The position numbers and the translations under genes are program-made. This document shows, one piece after another, positions 1-8,713 of a DNA stretch of 64,000 nt. The notes under the pieces are model-generated. The model saw only the letters and a list, made by a program, of their open reading frames with translations. It had not been told where the DNA came from and made no database searches. The stretch spans positions 19,087 through 83,086 of the forward strand of contig JAIORB010000058.1 of the NCBI GenBank assembly GCA_021108325.1. The letters are read 5' to 3'. This stretch comes from Bacteroidales bacterium. Lineage in GTDB: Bacteria > Bacteroidota > Bacteroidia > Bacteroidales > UBA12077. Each line of letters begins with the position of its first letter. Position 1 is the first letter of the stretch.

Positions 1-427
1 AAGTTATATTTGCGATTTTTCAACATAAAATTGTTCATAACAGCACCTGTTTCTGAATTCAGTAAAATAGCATGTTCAAAAAAACATTAACTTCGTTGAC
101 CGCGTGCCGCCTAAAGCTTTAGCGGTGGCGCAGGGTTAAAGCCGTTCGCAAGTACGTTTCTAACTTACTGTTAAAGTGTTAAAGTGCTTGCGATTTAAAG
201 TTGAAAACCATCAAATATACTGAGCATAGCATTTTAAACAAACCTGAACAAGTTGATTTTTAATTTGTTTATGAAAGAATAGCTATTGTTATAAAATTAT
301 TTTAACTTGTATTTTCAATATAAATCTGAGAAATGATTTATTATATTTTATTTTTAAATCTGCTTATATTAATTTTGTAGATTATTATATTAAGATTAAA
401 TCCTTTTAAAAATTATTAAGAACATTT
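1..427. other. Intergenic region upstream of clpC with inverted repeats
   Basis: No open reading frame is convincing here. Two possible hairpins are visible. One is centred on the CTAAAGCTTTAG palindrome at about 108-131, flanked by GCCGC and GCGGTGGC. The other is bounded by CGCAAG near 147 and CTTGCG near 190. A TAATTTTG at 370-377 matches the Bacteroidota -7 element, but I see no TTG at the right distance upstream. The rest is AT-rich leader. Confidence 0.5.
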
Positions 428-2965
428 ATGGACGCAAAATTTTCGCAAAGAATAAAAGATGTTTTAAGTTACAGCAAGGAAGAAGCTGTTCGTCTTGGTA
501 ATGCATATATTGGCACTGAACACTTACTTTTGGGTATTTTAAGAGAAGGTGAAGGTATGGCCATTACAATTCTTGAAAACTTGAATATAGATCTCAACAA
601 ACTTAAAAAATCAATTGAATTTAGAATCAGGTCAGAAGAAAACTTAAAAATTACAGATACTGATAATATCCCTTTATTTAAAACAGCTGAAAGGGCGTTA
701 AAGTTAGTTTATCTGGAAGCAAAATCGTTTAATAATTCAACGATTAATACCGGACATTTGCTATTATCTATTCTTAAAGATGAGAACAGTGTTGTAACTC
801 AAATCCTTGAAGAACAACATATCGATTATCAAAATATAAGAACAGAAATGGAAAATCATAAGCCTGAAGCAAAAGCCGAATTTGAAGACGAGGAAAATGA
901 AATGCCTTTTGGAACAGGTAAAGGAGGTGGAGGATCAGCACAACAAGGACAAAAAACCAAATCAGAAACGCCTGTCTTAGATAATTTTGGAATTGATTTA
1001 ACCAAAGCTGCTGAAGACGATGCTTTGGATCCAATTGTCGGGCGTGAAAAGGAAATTGAACGATTAGCACAAATATTAAGTCGCAGGAAAAAAAATAATC
1101 CTGTATTAATTGGCGACCCTGGTGTTGGTAAATCAGCTATTGTCGAAGGTTTAGCATTACGAATAACTCAAAGAAAAGTATCAAGAGTGCTTTTTGATAA
1201 AAGAGTCATAACCTTAGATTTAGCATCAGTTGTAGCAGGAACTAAATATCGCGGTCAGTTCGAAGAACGAATGAAAGCAATATTAAACGAGCTTGGAAAA
1301 TCTACCAATATTATATTGTTTATTGATGAGATTCATACCATTGTTGGTGCAGGAGGCGCTACAGGATCACTCGATGCTGCAAATATGCTTAAACCGGCAT
1401 TAGCTCGAGGTGAAATTCAGTGTATTGGAGCAACAACATTAGATGAATATCGACAGCATATTGAAAAAGATGGTGCATTAGAAAGACGTTTTCAAAAAAT
1501 CATGGTTGATCCTACTGATGCTGAGGAAACTATAGAAATATTAAACAATATTAAAAGCAGATATGAGGATCATCATAATGTAAATTATACTGATGATGCC
1601 ATTGAAGCTTGTGTAAAACTTACAATGCGATATATCAGTGATCGTCATTTACCTGATAAAGCCATTGATGCACTTGACGAATCAGGTTCAAGAGTTCATA
1701 TTTCAAACATTAGTGTTCCTGCCAAAGTTATTGAACTTGAAAAACAGATTGAAACTGTTCGTTCCGAAAAAATATTAGCAGTAAAAAATCAAAATTTCGA
1801 ATTAGCGGCTAATTTTCGGGATAATGAAAAGAAATTAATGGAGGCTCTTGACAGGGAGAAGGAAAATTGGGAAAAAGATCTTGTAAAAAACCGTGAAACT
1901 GTTTCGGAAGAAGAAGTTGCCGAAGTTGTTGCAATGATGACAGGTGTTCCTGTACAACGTATAGCACAAGCTGAGGGAACTCGCTTATTAAAAATGGGTG
2001 ATGAATTGAAGAAGAATGTGATTGGACAGGACGAAGCCATAGTAAAAATTGTAAAATCTATTCAACGAAACCGTGCAGGATTAAAAGATCCGAACAAACC
2101 AATTGGTTCATTTATATTTTTAGGTCCAACAGGCGTTGGAAAAACCCAATTGGCAAAAATACTTGCACTTTACTTATTTGATAATGTTGAGAATCTTATC
2201 CGAATGGATATGAGTGAATATATGGAAAAATTCTCTGTGTCGCGATTAGTTGGTGCTCCTCCGGGATATATTGGTTATGAAGAAGGTGGACAATTAACCG
2301 AAAAAGTACGTCGCAGACCATATTCTGTAATTTTACTTGATGAGATTGAAAAAGCACATCCTGATGTATTTCACTTATTGCTCCAGATTATGGATGAAGG
2401 TCAATTGACTGATAGCCTCGGACGTAGAGTAGATTTTCGAAATACTATTATCATTATGACTTCTAATATTGGTAGCCGACAGTTGAAAGATTTCGGTACA
2501 GGTGTTGGTTTTTCTACCAGAGCAAAACAAGAGTCGTCTAGTCATCATGCAAAGAGTGTAATTCAAAATGCACTTAAACGTTCATTTGCTCCTGAATTTA
2601 TCAATCGTTTAGATGATATCATAATATTCAACTCATTGAATAAAGAACATATTTATCAAATTATCGATATTGAACTTAAAGGATTATTTAGCAGGGTTAA
2701 TGATTTAGGATATGATATTAAATTAACAAACGCTGCTAAAGATTACGTCGCAGATAAAGGTTTTGATCCTGATTTTGGTGCTCGTCCACTAAAAAGAGCA
2801 ATTCAAAAGTATCTTGAAGATCCTATGGCAGAGGCAATTCTTAAATCTTCCTTAAAACAAGGTGACATCCTTCTTGTTGATTACGATAAAGAGAAAGAAG
2901 AGATTGTTATCAATACTAAAAAAAATAATAAAAAAGGTAAACCAAAAGAAAAGGAATCTGAATAA
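428..2965 (+). CDS. clpC: ATP-dependent Clp protease ATP-binding subunit ClpC
   Basis: This is a Hsp100 unfoldase that feeds substrates to the ClpP peptidase in the cytoplasm. The 845-residue protein has two Clp-N repeats (about 1-145), a Gly-rich linker, AAA domain 1 with Walker A GDPGVGKSA at 229-237, a UVR-like middle segment (about 437-470), and AAA domain 2 with Walker A GPTGVGKTQ from 566. A VGF tripeptide at 693-695 lies where ClpC carries its ClpP-docking loop. Together with the short middle region this separates it from the ClpB disaggregase. The C-terminal tail is lysine-rich. No clpP or McsA/McsB adaptor gene lies next to it. It is monocistronic and ends at a bidirectional terminator. 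Confidence 0.95.
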   Translation: MDAKFSQRIKDVLSYSKEEAVRLGNAYIGTEHLLLGILREGEGMAITILENLNIDLNKLKKSIEFRIRSEENLKITDTDNIPLFKTAERALKLVYLEAKSFNNSTINTGHLLLSILKDENSVVTQILEEQHIDYQNIRTEMENHKPEAKAEFEDEENEMPFGTGKGGGGSAQQGQKTKSETPVLDNFGIDLTKAAEDDALDPIVGREKEIERLAQILSRRKKNNPVLIGDPGVGKSAIVEGLALRITQRKVSRVLFDKRVITLDLASVVAGTKYRGQFEERMKAILNELGKSTNIILFIDEIHTIVGAGGATGSLDAANMLKPALARGEIQCIGATTLDEYRQHIEKDGALERRFQKIMVDPTDAEETIEILNNIKSRYEDHHNVNYTDDAIEACVKLTMRYISDRHLPDKAIDALDESGSRVHISNISVPAKVIELEKQIETVRSEKILAVKNQNFELAANFRDNEKKLMEALDREKENWEKDLVKNRETVSEEEVAEVVAMMTGVPVQRIAQAEGTRLLKMGDELKKNVIGQDEAIVKIVKSIQRNRAGLKDPNKPIGSFIFLGPTGVGKTQLAKILALYLFDNVENLIRMDMSEYMEKFSVSRLVGAPPGYIGYEEGGQLTEKVRRRPYSVILLDEIEKAHPDVFHLLLQIMDEGQLTDSLGRRVDFRNTIIIMTSNIGSRQLKDFGTGVGFSTRAKQESSSHHAKSVIQNALKRSFAPEFINRLDDIIIFNSLNKEHIYQIIDIELKGLFSRVNDLGYDIKLTNAAKDYVADKGFDPDFGARPLKRAIQKYLEDPMAEAILKSSLKQGDILLVDYDKEKEEIVINTKKNNKKGKPKEKESE

Positions 2966-2967
2966 CT

Positions 2968-3008
2968 TAAAAAAAGCCTTACTTGTATAATGAAAGTAAG
3001 GCTTTTTT
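2968..3008. terminator. Bidirectional intrinsic terminator between clpC and rimO
   Basis: The arms AAAAAGCCTTACTT and AAGTAAGGCTTTTTT form a stem with an A-tract on one side and a T-tract on the other. It can therefore stop transcription of clpC (plus) and of rimO (minus), which converge here. Confidence 0.85.
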
Positions 3009-4311
3009 ATTCTATAACGCCTATTAAATCAAAATCATCGGCGCTTTTTATTCTGACATTATAAAAGCTACTAACACGTAATTTTTTATTTTCAGATTTT
3101 ACAATTACCTCATTATCAACGTCAGGTGAGTCAAACTCTGTTCTTCCAATATAATAATCGCCCTCTTTCCTATCAATTATAACTTTATATAACTCTCCTA
3201 TCTTTTTATTATTTAAGTCATTAGATATCTCTCTTTGCACCTCCATGATTTTATCCATACGGGATTGTTTTATTGAGAAAGGAATATCGTCTGTAAAATT
3301 CTCAGCTGAATATGTATTTTCTTCTTCTGAATAAGTAAAAATTCCCAGTCTTTCAAATTGAGCAAACCGAACAAATTCAATAAGTTCATTAAAATCTTCA
3401 TCAGTTTCTCCGGGATGACCAACTAATAAGGTTGTTCGTAAAACCATTTCCGGAATTTCTTTCCTAAAATAATTGATCAAATTATAAGTTTGTTCTTTTG
3501 TTATTCCACGGCGCATATCTTTCAATATTTTATCGCTAATATGCTGAACCGGAATATCCATATATTTGCAGATATTCGATTTTGATTTCATGACTGAAAT
3601 AATTTCTTTAGGAAATTTTGCCGGAAACATATAATGTAATCTAAGCCATTTTAAACCTTTAATATCGGATAGTTTATCAATTAATTCGGCTAGTTTGAAT
3701 TCTTTGTAAATATCTATACCATAATAGGATAAATCCTGTGCGATAAGTATAATTTCTTTAACTCCCTGACTTATCAAAAATTCTGCTTCTCTTATTAATT
3801 CATCTATTGGTCTGGAACGGTGCTTACCTTTAATTAACGGAATAGCACAAAATGAACACGTTCTGTCGCATCCTTCAGAAATTTTTAAATATGCATAATG
3901 TTTTGGGGTGGTCAATAATCTTTCTCCAACAAGCTCTTCTTTATAATGCCCTCCAATTGATTCAATGAGTTCTTTAAGATCATAAACTCCGAAATATTTA
4001 TCTACAACAGGTATTTCCGTCTCTAATTCTTGCTTATATCTCTCCGAGAGACATCCAAAAACAAAAAGTTTCTCGATTTTATTCGTATTTCTTAAATTTT
4101 CAAATTGTAAAATCGTTTCTATTGATTCCTGTTTAGCATCATTTATAAACCCACAGGTATTAATTATAACTATATCTGATGGTTTATTTGAATCGTGTGT
4201 AACTCTATAACCATTTGACTCCAACTGCCGCATTAAAGACTCAGAATCAACCAGGTTTTTTGAACAACCTAATGTTATTATGTTTATCTTTTTTATCCCT
4301 TTTGTTTTCAT
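3007..4311 (-). CDS. rimO: Ribosomal protein S12 methylthiotransferase RimO
   Basis: A radical-SAM methylthiotransferase that adds a methylthio group to the conserved aspartate of ribosomal protein uS12. The 434-residue protein has the UPF0004 domain with Cys16, Cys53 and Cys87 for the auxiliary FeS cluster, the radical SAM CxxxCxxC at Cys148, Cys152 and Cys155, and a C-terminal TRAM domain (about 370-434). The ITLGCSKNLVDSE start is characteristic of RimO rather than MiaB. It lies downstream of ftsY on the same strand, with a weak terminator-like hairpin between them. Its stop codon overlaps the terminator shared with clpC. Confidence 0.95.
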   Translation of the reverse strand: MKTKGIKKINIITLGCSKNLVDSESLMRQLESNGYRVTHDSNKPSDIVIINTCGFINDAKQESIETILQFENLRNTNKIEKLFVFGCLSERYKQELETEIPVVDKYFGVYDLKELIESIGGHYKEELVGERLLTTPKHYAYLKISEGCDRTCSFCAIPLIKGKHRSRPIDELIREAEFLISQGVKEIILIAQDLSYYGIDIYKEFKLAELIDKLSDIKGLKWLRLHYMFPAKFPKEIISVMKSKSNICKYMDIPVQHISDKILKDMRRGITKEQTYNLINYFRKEIPEMVLRTTLLVGHPGETDEDFNELIEFVRFAQFERLGIFTYSEEENTYSAENFTDDIPFSIKQSRMDKIMEVQREISNDLNNKKIGELYKVIIDRKEGDYYIGRTEFDSPDVDNEVIVKSENKKLRVSSFYNVRIKSADDFDLIGVIE

Positions 4312-4314
4312 AAT

Positions 4315-4348
4315 AAATAATAAAACCTGATGGTTTACCCAACAGGCT
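4315..4348 (-). terminator. Probable intrinsic terminator after ftsY
   Basis: On the minus strand the arms CCTGTTGG and CCATCAGG (one mismatch) are followed by a T-rich run. It lies between the end of ftsY and the start of rimO, so it may attenuate rather than end transcription. Confidence 0.5.
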
Positions 4349-4372
4349 TATTTACATTTTTAATATTCTATC

Positions 4373-5323
4373 TTATTTCGAAAATAATGAGTCAACAAAT
4401 TCTTTTTTATTGAATATTTGAAGATCTTCTAAACCTTCCCCAATTCCAATATATTTTACCGGTATTTTAAACTGATCTGAAATACCAATGGCAACACCTC
4501 CTTTAGCTGTTCCATCTAGTTTTGTTAGTGCAAGGGCGGTAACATCTGTAACATTTGTAAACTGCTTAGCTTGCTCAAACGCATTTTGTCCGGTTGAACC
4601 ATCAAGTATAAGTAAAATTTCATGCGGTGCATCAGGTATCACTTTTTGCATTACTTTTTTTATCTTACCAAGCTCATTCATTAGATTTACTTTATTGTGC
4701 AAGCGTCCGGCGGTATCAATTATTACTATATCAGCATTATTTACTTTTGCCGATGATAAAGCGTCATAAGCCACAGAAGCCGGATCGGAACCCATTTTTT
4801 GTTTTACAACAGGTACGCCAACTCTGTCGGCCCAGATTGTTAACTGATCAACAGCTGCAGCTCTAAAGGTATCGGCAGCGCCTAAATATACTTTTTTACC
4901 TGAATTCTTAAACTGATAGGCTAACTTTCCAATAGTCGTGGTCTTCCCCACTCCATTAACACCCACTACCATAATAACATAAGGACCATTATTTGAACTA
5001 AATGACAAATCAATTTCTTCAGCATTATTTTCTTCTAATAATAATGCTATTTCTTCTTTCAGAATATTATTTAATTCGTCTGTTCCAAGATATTTGCTGT
5101 GAGATACACGTTCCTCAATGCGTTCAATTATTTTTAATGTAGTATTTACACCAACATCCGAAGATATTAAAACCTCTTCGAGATTATCAAGCACTTCATC
5201 ATCAACCTTAGATTTACCAATTACGACACGCGATAACTTTTTAAAAACACTTTCTTTTGTTTTTTTCAGTCCTTTATCAAGAATCTCTTTTTTCTCTTTT
5301 GAAAAAATACCAAACGTAGCCAT
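4373..5323 (-). CDS. ftsY: Signal recognition particle receptor FtsY
   Basis: The SRP receptor GTPase, which docks SRP-ribosome complexes at the inner membrane for co-translational insertion. The 316-residue protein has a short charged N-terminal region, an NG domain with the G1 loop GVNGVGKTTT at 121-130, DTAGR at 203-207 and TKLD at 267-270. The acidic A domain of E. coli FtsY is absent, as is usual in this phylum. It follows rpmB-rpmG-DUF4295 on the same strand after about 125 bp that contain a terminator-like hairpin, so it may have its own promoter. Confidence 0.95.
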   Translation of the reverse strand: MATFGIFSKEKKEILDKGLKKTKESVFKKLSRVVIGKSKVDDEVLDNLEEVLISSDVGVNTTLKIIERIEERVSHSKYLGTDELNNILKEEIALLLEENNAEEIDLSFSSNNGPYVIMVVGVNGVGKTTTIGKLAYQFKNSGKKVYLGAADTFRAAAVDQLTIWADRVGVPVVKQKMGSDPASVAYDALSSAKVNNADIVIIDTAGRLHNKVNLMNELGKIKKVMQKVIPDAPHEILLILDGSTGQNAFEQAKQFTNVTDVTALALTKLDGTAKGGVAIGISDQFKIPVKYIGIGEGLEDLQIFNKKEFVDSLFSK

Positions 5324-5393
5324 TGAATATATTTTAATCTAATTTTATGGTTATCAGCCGTTAAATTTAATACAAAATAGTGAATGCAGAAAT

Positions 5394-5426
5394 AAAAAAA
5401 GCCTTCTTTTAGAAAGAAAGCTTTTT
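5394..5426 (-). terminator. Terminator-like hairpin after the DUF4295 gene
   Basis: Arms resembling AAAGCTTTCTTT and AAGAAGGCTTTTTTT on the minus strand form a hairpin followed by a T-tract. It lies just after the stop codon at 5449, which suggests partial or full separation of the ribosomal genes from ftsY. Confidence 0.6.
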
Positions 5427-5448
5427 ATATATGATATTTTTGAATGAA

Positions 5449-5598
5449 TTATTTCTTAGCAAAAAATTCTTTAATCTTATCATTATGCACCATTTCTTGT
5501 ACATACTGGAATCCTCTTTCTGATTTTGCCATTTTAATACACTTGGTAAAAGTTCTTCCGACACCTTTTTGTAAACTTGCAACTGCTTTCTTAGCCAT
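5449..5598 (-). CDS. DUF4295 small basic protein, probable ribosomal protein
   Basis: A 49-residue, lysine-rich protein that starts MAKKAVASLQKGVG and ends KEFFAKK. I read it by translating the minus strand. It matches my memory of the Bacteroidota-restricted DUF4295 family, which sits beside rpmG and rpmB. I also recall, without being able to check, that structural work on a Flavobacterium ribosome assigned such a protein to the large subunit as bL38. It starts only 7 nt after the rpmG stop, so it is surely in the ribosomal operon. It has no membrane segment, and its charge suits rRNA binding. Confidence 0.85.
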   Translation of the reverse strand: MAKKAVASLQKGVGRTFTKCIKMAKSERGFQYVQEMVHNDKIKEFFAKK

Positions 5599-5605
5599 GA
5601 CTTAA

Positions 5606-5791
5606 TTATTTTATTTCTTTATGAACTGTTACTTTTTTAAGAATAGGATTGTATTTTTTCAACTCCACTCTTTCAGTAGTATTCTTCTTATTTTTTGTTG
5701 TAATATATCTTGATGTTCCAGCTTGTCCTGACTCCTTATGTTCAGTACATTCTAAAATAACCTGAATTCTATTACCTTTTCTTGATGCCAT
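5606..5791 (-). CDS. rpmG: 50S ribosomal protein L33 (bL33)
   Basis: A 61-residue large-subunit protein. The start [19 protein letters not shown] and the segment [24 protein letters not shown] are typical of L33. It has a single cysteine, so this is the zinc-independent C-minus form. It lies 20 nt after rpmB and 7 nt before the DUF4295 gene, which indicates one transcript read from the promoter upstream of rpmB. Confidence 0.96.
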   Translation of the reverse strand: MASRKGNRIQVILECTEHKESGQAGTSRYITTKNKKNTTERVELKKYNPILKKVTVHKEIK

Positions 5792-5811
5792 TTCTTAGCC
5801 CCCTTCTTGTT

Positions 5812-6054
5812 TTAATAATTATCGATAAAACCTTTTTCTTTTGCTTCTTCCAAGGCTATTTTCAAACCTTTTTTTGTGATAGTTCTTATACCTGAAGCCG
5901 AAACTTTAAGACTTACCCATCGTTCTTCTTCTTCAAAATAGAATTTTTGATTCATCAGGTTTGGGTAGAATTTTCTCTTAGTTCTCCTCTTTGAGTGGGA
6001 AACATTGTTTCCAACCATTACTTTCTTTCCAGTTATTTGACAGATTCGTGACAT
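5812..6054 (-). CDS. rpmB: 50S ribosomal protein L28 (bL28)
   Basis: An 80-residue protein of the large subunit. It begins [21 protein letters not shown] and carries KRKFYPNL, the conserved signature of bL28. It has one cysteine, so it lacks the zinc-ribbon set. It is the first gene of the rpmB-rpmG-DUF4295 operon. A good Bacteroidota-type promoter lies 43 nt and more upstream of its start. Confidence 0.97.
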   Translation of the reverse strand: MSRICQITGKKVMVGNNVSHSKRRTKRKFYPNLMNQKFYFEEEERWVSLKVSASGIRTITKKGLKIALEEAKEKGFIDNY

Positions 6055-6096
6055 TTTTATTTCGATTTTTTTATCTCATTTCTTCAAAACAGAACG

Positions 6097-6128
6097 CAAA
6101 ATACGTGATTTTTATTCAAATATTCAAA
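6097..6128 (-). promoter_or_regulatory. Promoter of the rpmB operon
   Basis: Read on the minus strand, TTTG (6125-6128) is separated by 21 nt from TATTTTG (6097-6103). This is close to the Bacteroidota consensus TTTG-N19-21-TAnnTTTG, one T short in the -7 box. It lies upstream of rpmB with no other gene between. Confidence 0.65.
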
Positions 6129-6160
6129 TATATTTATAAAAAAATTACAAAAAACTACAT

Positions 6161-7402
6161 TTATTTCTCCAATATTAACTTTTGCAACATATTCAGAGCT
6201 GTTAACGATGCGCTTTGAATGTTTCTTCCCCTATGATTACCAAAAACATACTTCTTAGAAATTACTTTTGAATTGTCAGAAACTGCAATCCATGTTGTGC
6301 CTACGGGTTTTTCTTCAGTACCCCTTGAAGGACCGGCAATTCCGGAAGTTGCAATGGCAAAATCTGTTTTGTATAATTTCCTGATTCCTTCGGCCATGTC
6401 TTCAACGACTTGTTTGCTTACAGCCCCATAATTAACTATATTTCTTTTACTTACAGACAATACATTTTCTTTAATCTTATTTGAATATGCAACCACTCCT
6501 CCTGAAAGGTACTCGGAGCTCCCGGATATAGATGTTATAAGATGAGTAATATTTCCCCCGGTACAACTTTCTGCAACACTTAATGTTTTGTTACTTCTTC
6601 TAAGCAACTTTCCTACCACCTCTTCCAGCTTGTCGGAATCATAACCGCAAATTAAATCAGGAATTATTATTTCAAGTTCCCCGACTTGTTCTTTTAATAT
6701 ATTTTCAAGCATTTTTTGATTATTACCCTTAGCAGTTAGTCTGAGTTTGATTAAACCCGGTGAAGGTAAATAAGCCAACGATATTACATCAGGCAAATTA
6801 CTTTCCCAGGTTTCCAGAGCTTCAGCTAATTTCGATTCAGGCCATCCCTGTGTTAAAATAATTTTATGTATAATATGTAAATCACTGTCCATTTTCTTTA
6901 ATTCGGGAATAATAGACTCGGTCATCATTTCTTTCATTTCAAAAGGAACTCCCGGCATTGAAATAATAATACATCCCTCCTGCTCAAACCACATTCCCGG
7001 TGCTGTACCAATCTTATTTCTTATTATTTTACAACTTTCGGGTACATCAGCTTGTCTTATATTGCGTTCATTCATCCAAGCTTTTCGTTTAATAACAAAT
7101 TGCTCAACGTGTTTTAAGACTTCCTTATTCTGAACAAGTTTTGTATTAAAATATTCGGCCAATGACGTTTTTGTAATATCATCATCGGTAGGTCCGAGCC
7201 CACCGGTAATTAAAATTAAATCTGCAATTTGCCTGGCATTATCTAATGCTTTAAATATTTCATTCTTTTTGTCTGATATAGAAGTTATTCTAATAATATC
7301 AACGCCAATAAGATTTAACTTGTTAGCTATCCATGCTGAGTTAGTATCGACAGTTTGCCCAATTAAAATCTCGTCGCCAATAGTGATTATTTCCGCTTTC
7401 AT
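6161..7402 (-). CDS. CinA-like protein (nicotinamide-nucleotide amidase)
   Basis: A two-domain protein of 413 residues. The N-terminal MoCF/COG1058 domain (about 1-170) starts AEIITIGDEILIGQTVDTN and has GGLGPTDDDIT. The C-terminal domain (about 260-413) carries AESCTGG with the likely nucleophile Ser279 and is the PncC-type NMN deamidase. Family members salvage NMN released by NAD-dependent DNA ligase and may hydrolyse ADP-ribose. The name CinA comes from competence genes in other phyla and does not imply competence here. It begins 2 nt after the M48 protease stop, so the two are probably co-transcribed. Confidence 0.9.
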   Translation of the reverse strand: MKAEIITIGDEILIGQTVDTNSAWIANKLNLIGVDIIRITSISDKKNEIFKALDNARQIADLILITGGLGPTDDDITKTSLAEYFNTKLVQNKEVLKHVEQFVIKRKAWMNERNIRQADVPESCKIIRNKIGTAPGMWFEQEGCIIISMPGVPFEMKEMMTESIIPELKKMDSDLHIIHKIILTQGWPESKLAEALETWESNLPDVISLAYLPSPGLIKLRLTAKGNNQKMLENILKEQVGELEIIIPDLICGYDSDKLEEVVGKLLRRSNKTLSVAESCTGGNITHLITSISGSSEYLSGGVVAYSNKIKENVLSVSKRNIVNYGAVSKQVVEDMAEGIRKLYKTDFAIATSGIAGPSRGTEEKPVGTTWIAVSDNSKVISKKYVFGNHRGRNIQSASLTALNMLQKLILEK

Positions 7403-7404
7403 GC

Positions 7405-8643
7405 TTACTTACTGTATTTTTCTATAAATTTTAAACGCTGCAAAAGTGTGGGGTGAGAATAATTGAAAAATACATACAAAGGATGTGGAGTTAGGTTAGA
7501 CAGATTATTTACTGAAAGATTTTTTAATGCATTCTGTAAATAAATACCTTTATAATTCTCTGATGCAAATTGATCCGCCACATATTCATTCTTGCGGGAA
7601 ATAATATTCATAAACAATCCTATGATTGTTGATATCGGACTATATAAAAATCCGAAAGTTATTAAGCCCAAATGAAAACTTGGAATATCGGATCCTAAAG
7701 CTTTTGACAACTCAGGATTTCCAACAAATAGCGATAAAATAAACAAAGTAAGCCCTGTTTGTATAATTGATGTAAAAACAGAAATTAAGGTATGTTTTTT
7801 CTTATAATGACCTATCTCATGAGCAAGTACAGCAACAATCTCTTCTTTGCTTAATTTCGCTATTAATGTATCAAATAAAACTATTTTCTTTTTTTTACCT
7901 AATCCGCTGAAATATGCATTAGCTTTTGTACTTCGTTTTGATCCATCAATTACAAAAATATTATCTAATCTAAAATCAGCATTTAAGCAAAATGAAGTTA
8001 TCTCATCTTTAAGTTCTCCATCCTCAAGAGGTTTTAATTTATTAAATAAAGGAACAATCAGGGAAGTGTAAAACATGGTCATGAACAACATAAAAATACT
8101 TACAGCTATCCATGCATATATCCAAAAATAATCTCCAACGGTATTATAAAACCAGATAATTAAAGCAAGTAAGCCACCTCCAATAACAGCAGCAATTATC
8201 CAAGCTTTTATTTTATCAAGCACAAATGTTTTTGATGTTGTTTTATTAAAACCAAAACGCTCCTCAATTACGAAAGTATCATAAACATTAAATGGAATAT
8301 GTAAAATATCTGATGCAAACATGATAATTCCAAAAAATATAATAGCTATAAGAATAGAATTTGATGTATAAGATCGTGCAATATTATCGATAAATGTAAA
8401 TCCCGAAAAATATAGAAATACCAGTATTAACAGTAAGCTAAAACTGCTTGTCAGGATGGAGAATTTATGATTTGCTTTATCGTAATCCTGCGATTTTTTA
8501 TACTTTTCTTCATCGTAGATTCCTTTTAATTCATAAGGAAGTACAGAACTTCTTCTGGTAGCATTTAAATAATCAAGAAACTGATCAAGTAGATAATCAA
8601 AAATTAAAATTCCGATTATAAAATAAAAGATGATTTGATGCAT
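7405..8643 (-). CDS. M48 family membrane metalloprotease (Ste24-like)
   Basis: A 412-residue integral membrane zinc protease of the CAAX-protease-1 (M48A) type. The HEIGHYKKKH motif places the zinc ligands at His275 and His279 with Glu276 as the base. The third ligand is expected in NEYVADQFA near the C-terminus. Hydrophobic segments run at about 1-20, 60-110, 145-200 and 285-340. The N-terminal DUF-like region ELKGIYDEEKYKKSQDY is typical of Ste24 homologues. Bacteria do not prenylate proteins in the eukaryotic way, so membrane protein quality control is the more likely role. It forms a pair with the cinA-like gene. Confidence 0.9.
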   Translation of the reverse strand: MHQIIFYFIIGILIFDYLLDQFLDYLNATRRSSVLPYELKGIYDEEKYKKSQDYDKANHKFSILTSSFSLLLILVFLYFSGFTFIDNIARSYTSNSILIAIIFFGIIMFASDILHIPFNVYDTFVIEERFGFNKTTSKTFVLDKIKAWIIAAVIGGGLLALIIWFYNTVGDYFWIYAWIAVSIFMLFMTMFYTSLIVPLFNKLKPLEDGELKDEITSFCLNADFRLDNIFVIDGSKRSTKANAYFSGLGKKKKIVLFDTLIAKLSKEEIVAVLAHEIGHYKKKHTLISVFTSIIQTGLTLFILSLFVGNPELSKALGSDIPSFHLGLITFGFLYSPISTIIGLFMNIISRKNEYVADQFASENYKGIYLQNALKNLSVNNLSNLTPHPLYVFFNYSHPTLLQRLKFIEKYSK

Positions 8644-8713
8644 ATCTGTTATTAATTTTGAAATAAGGTTCCAAAATTAATAAAAAGCATCAATTTTACT
8701 AGATTTACCAGCA

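Noticed and set aside
100..160. Possible tRNA near the left end
   Set aside because: The GC-richer hairpins do not form a cloverleaf, and the T-loop GTTCGANTC pattern is missing.
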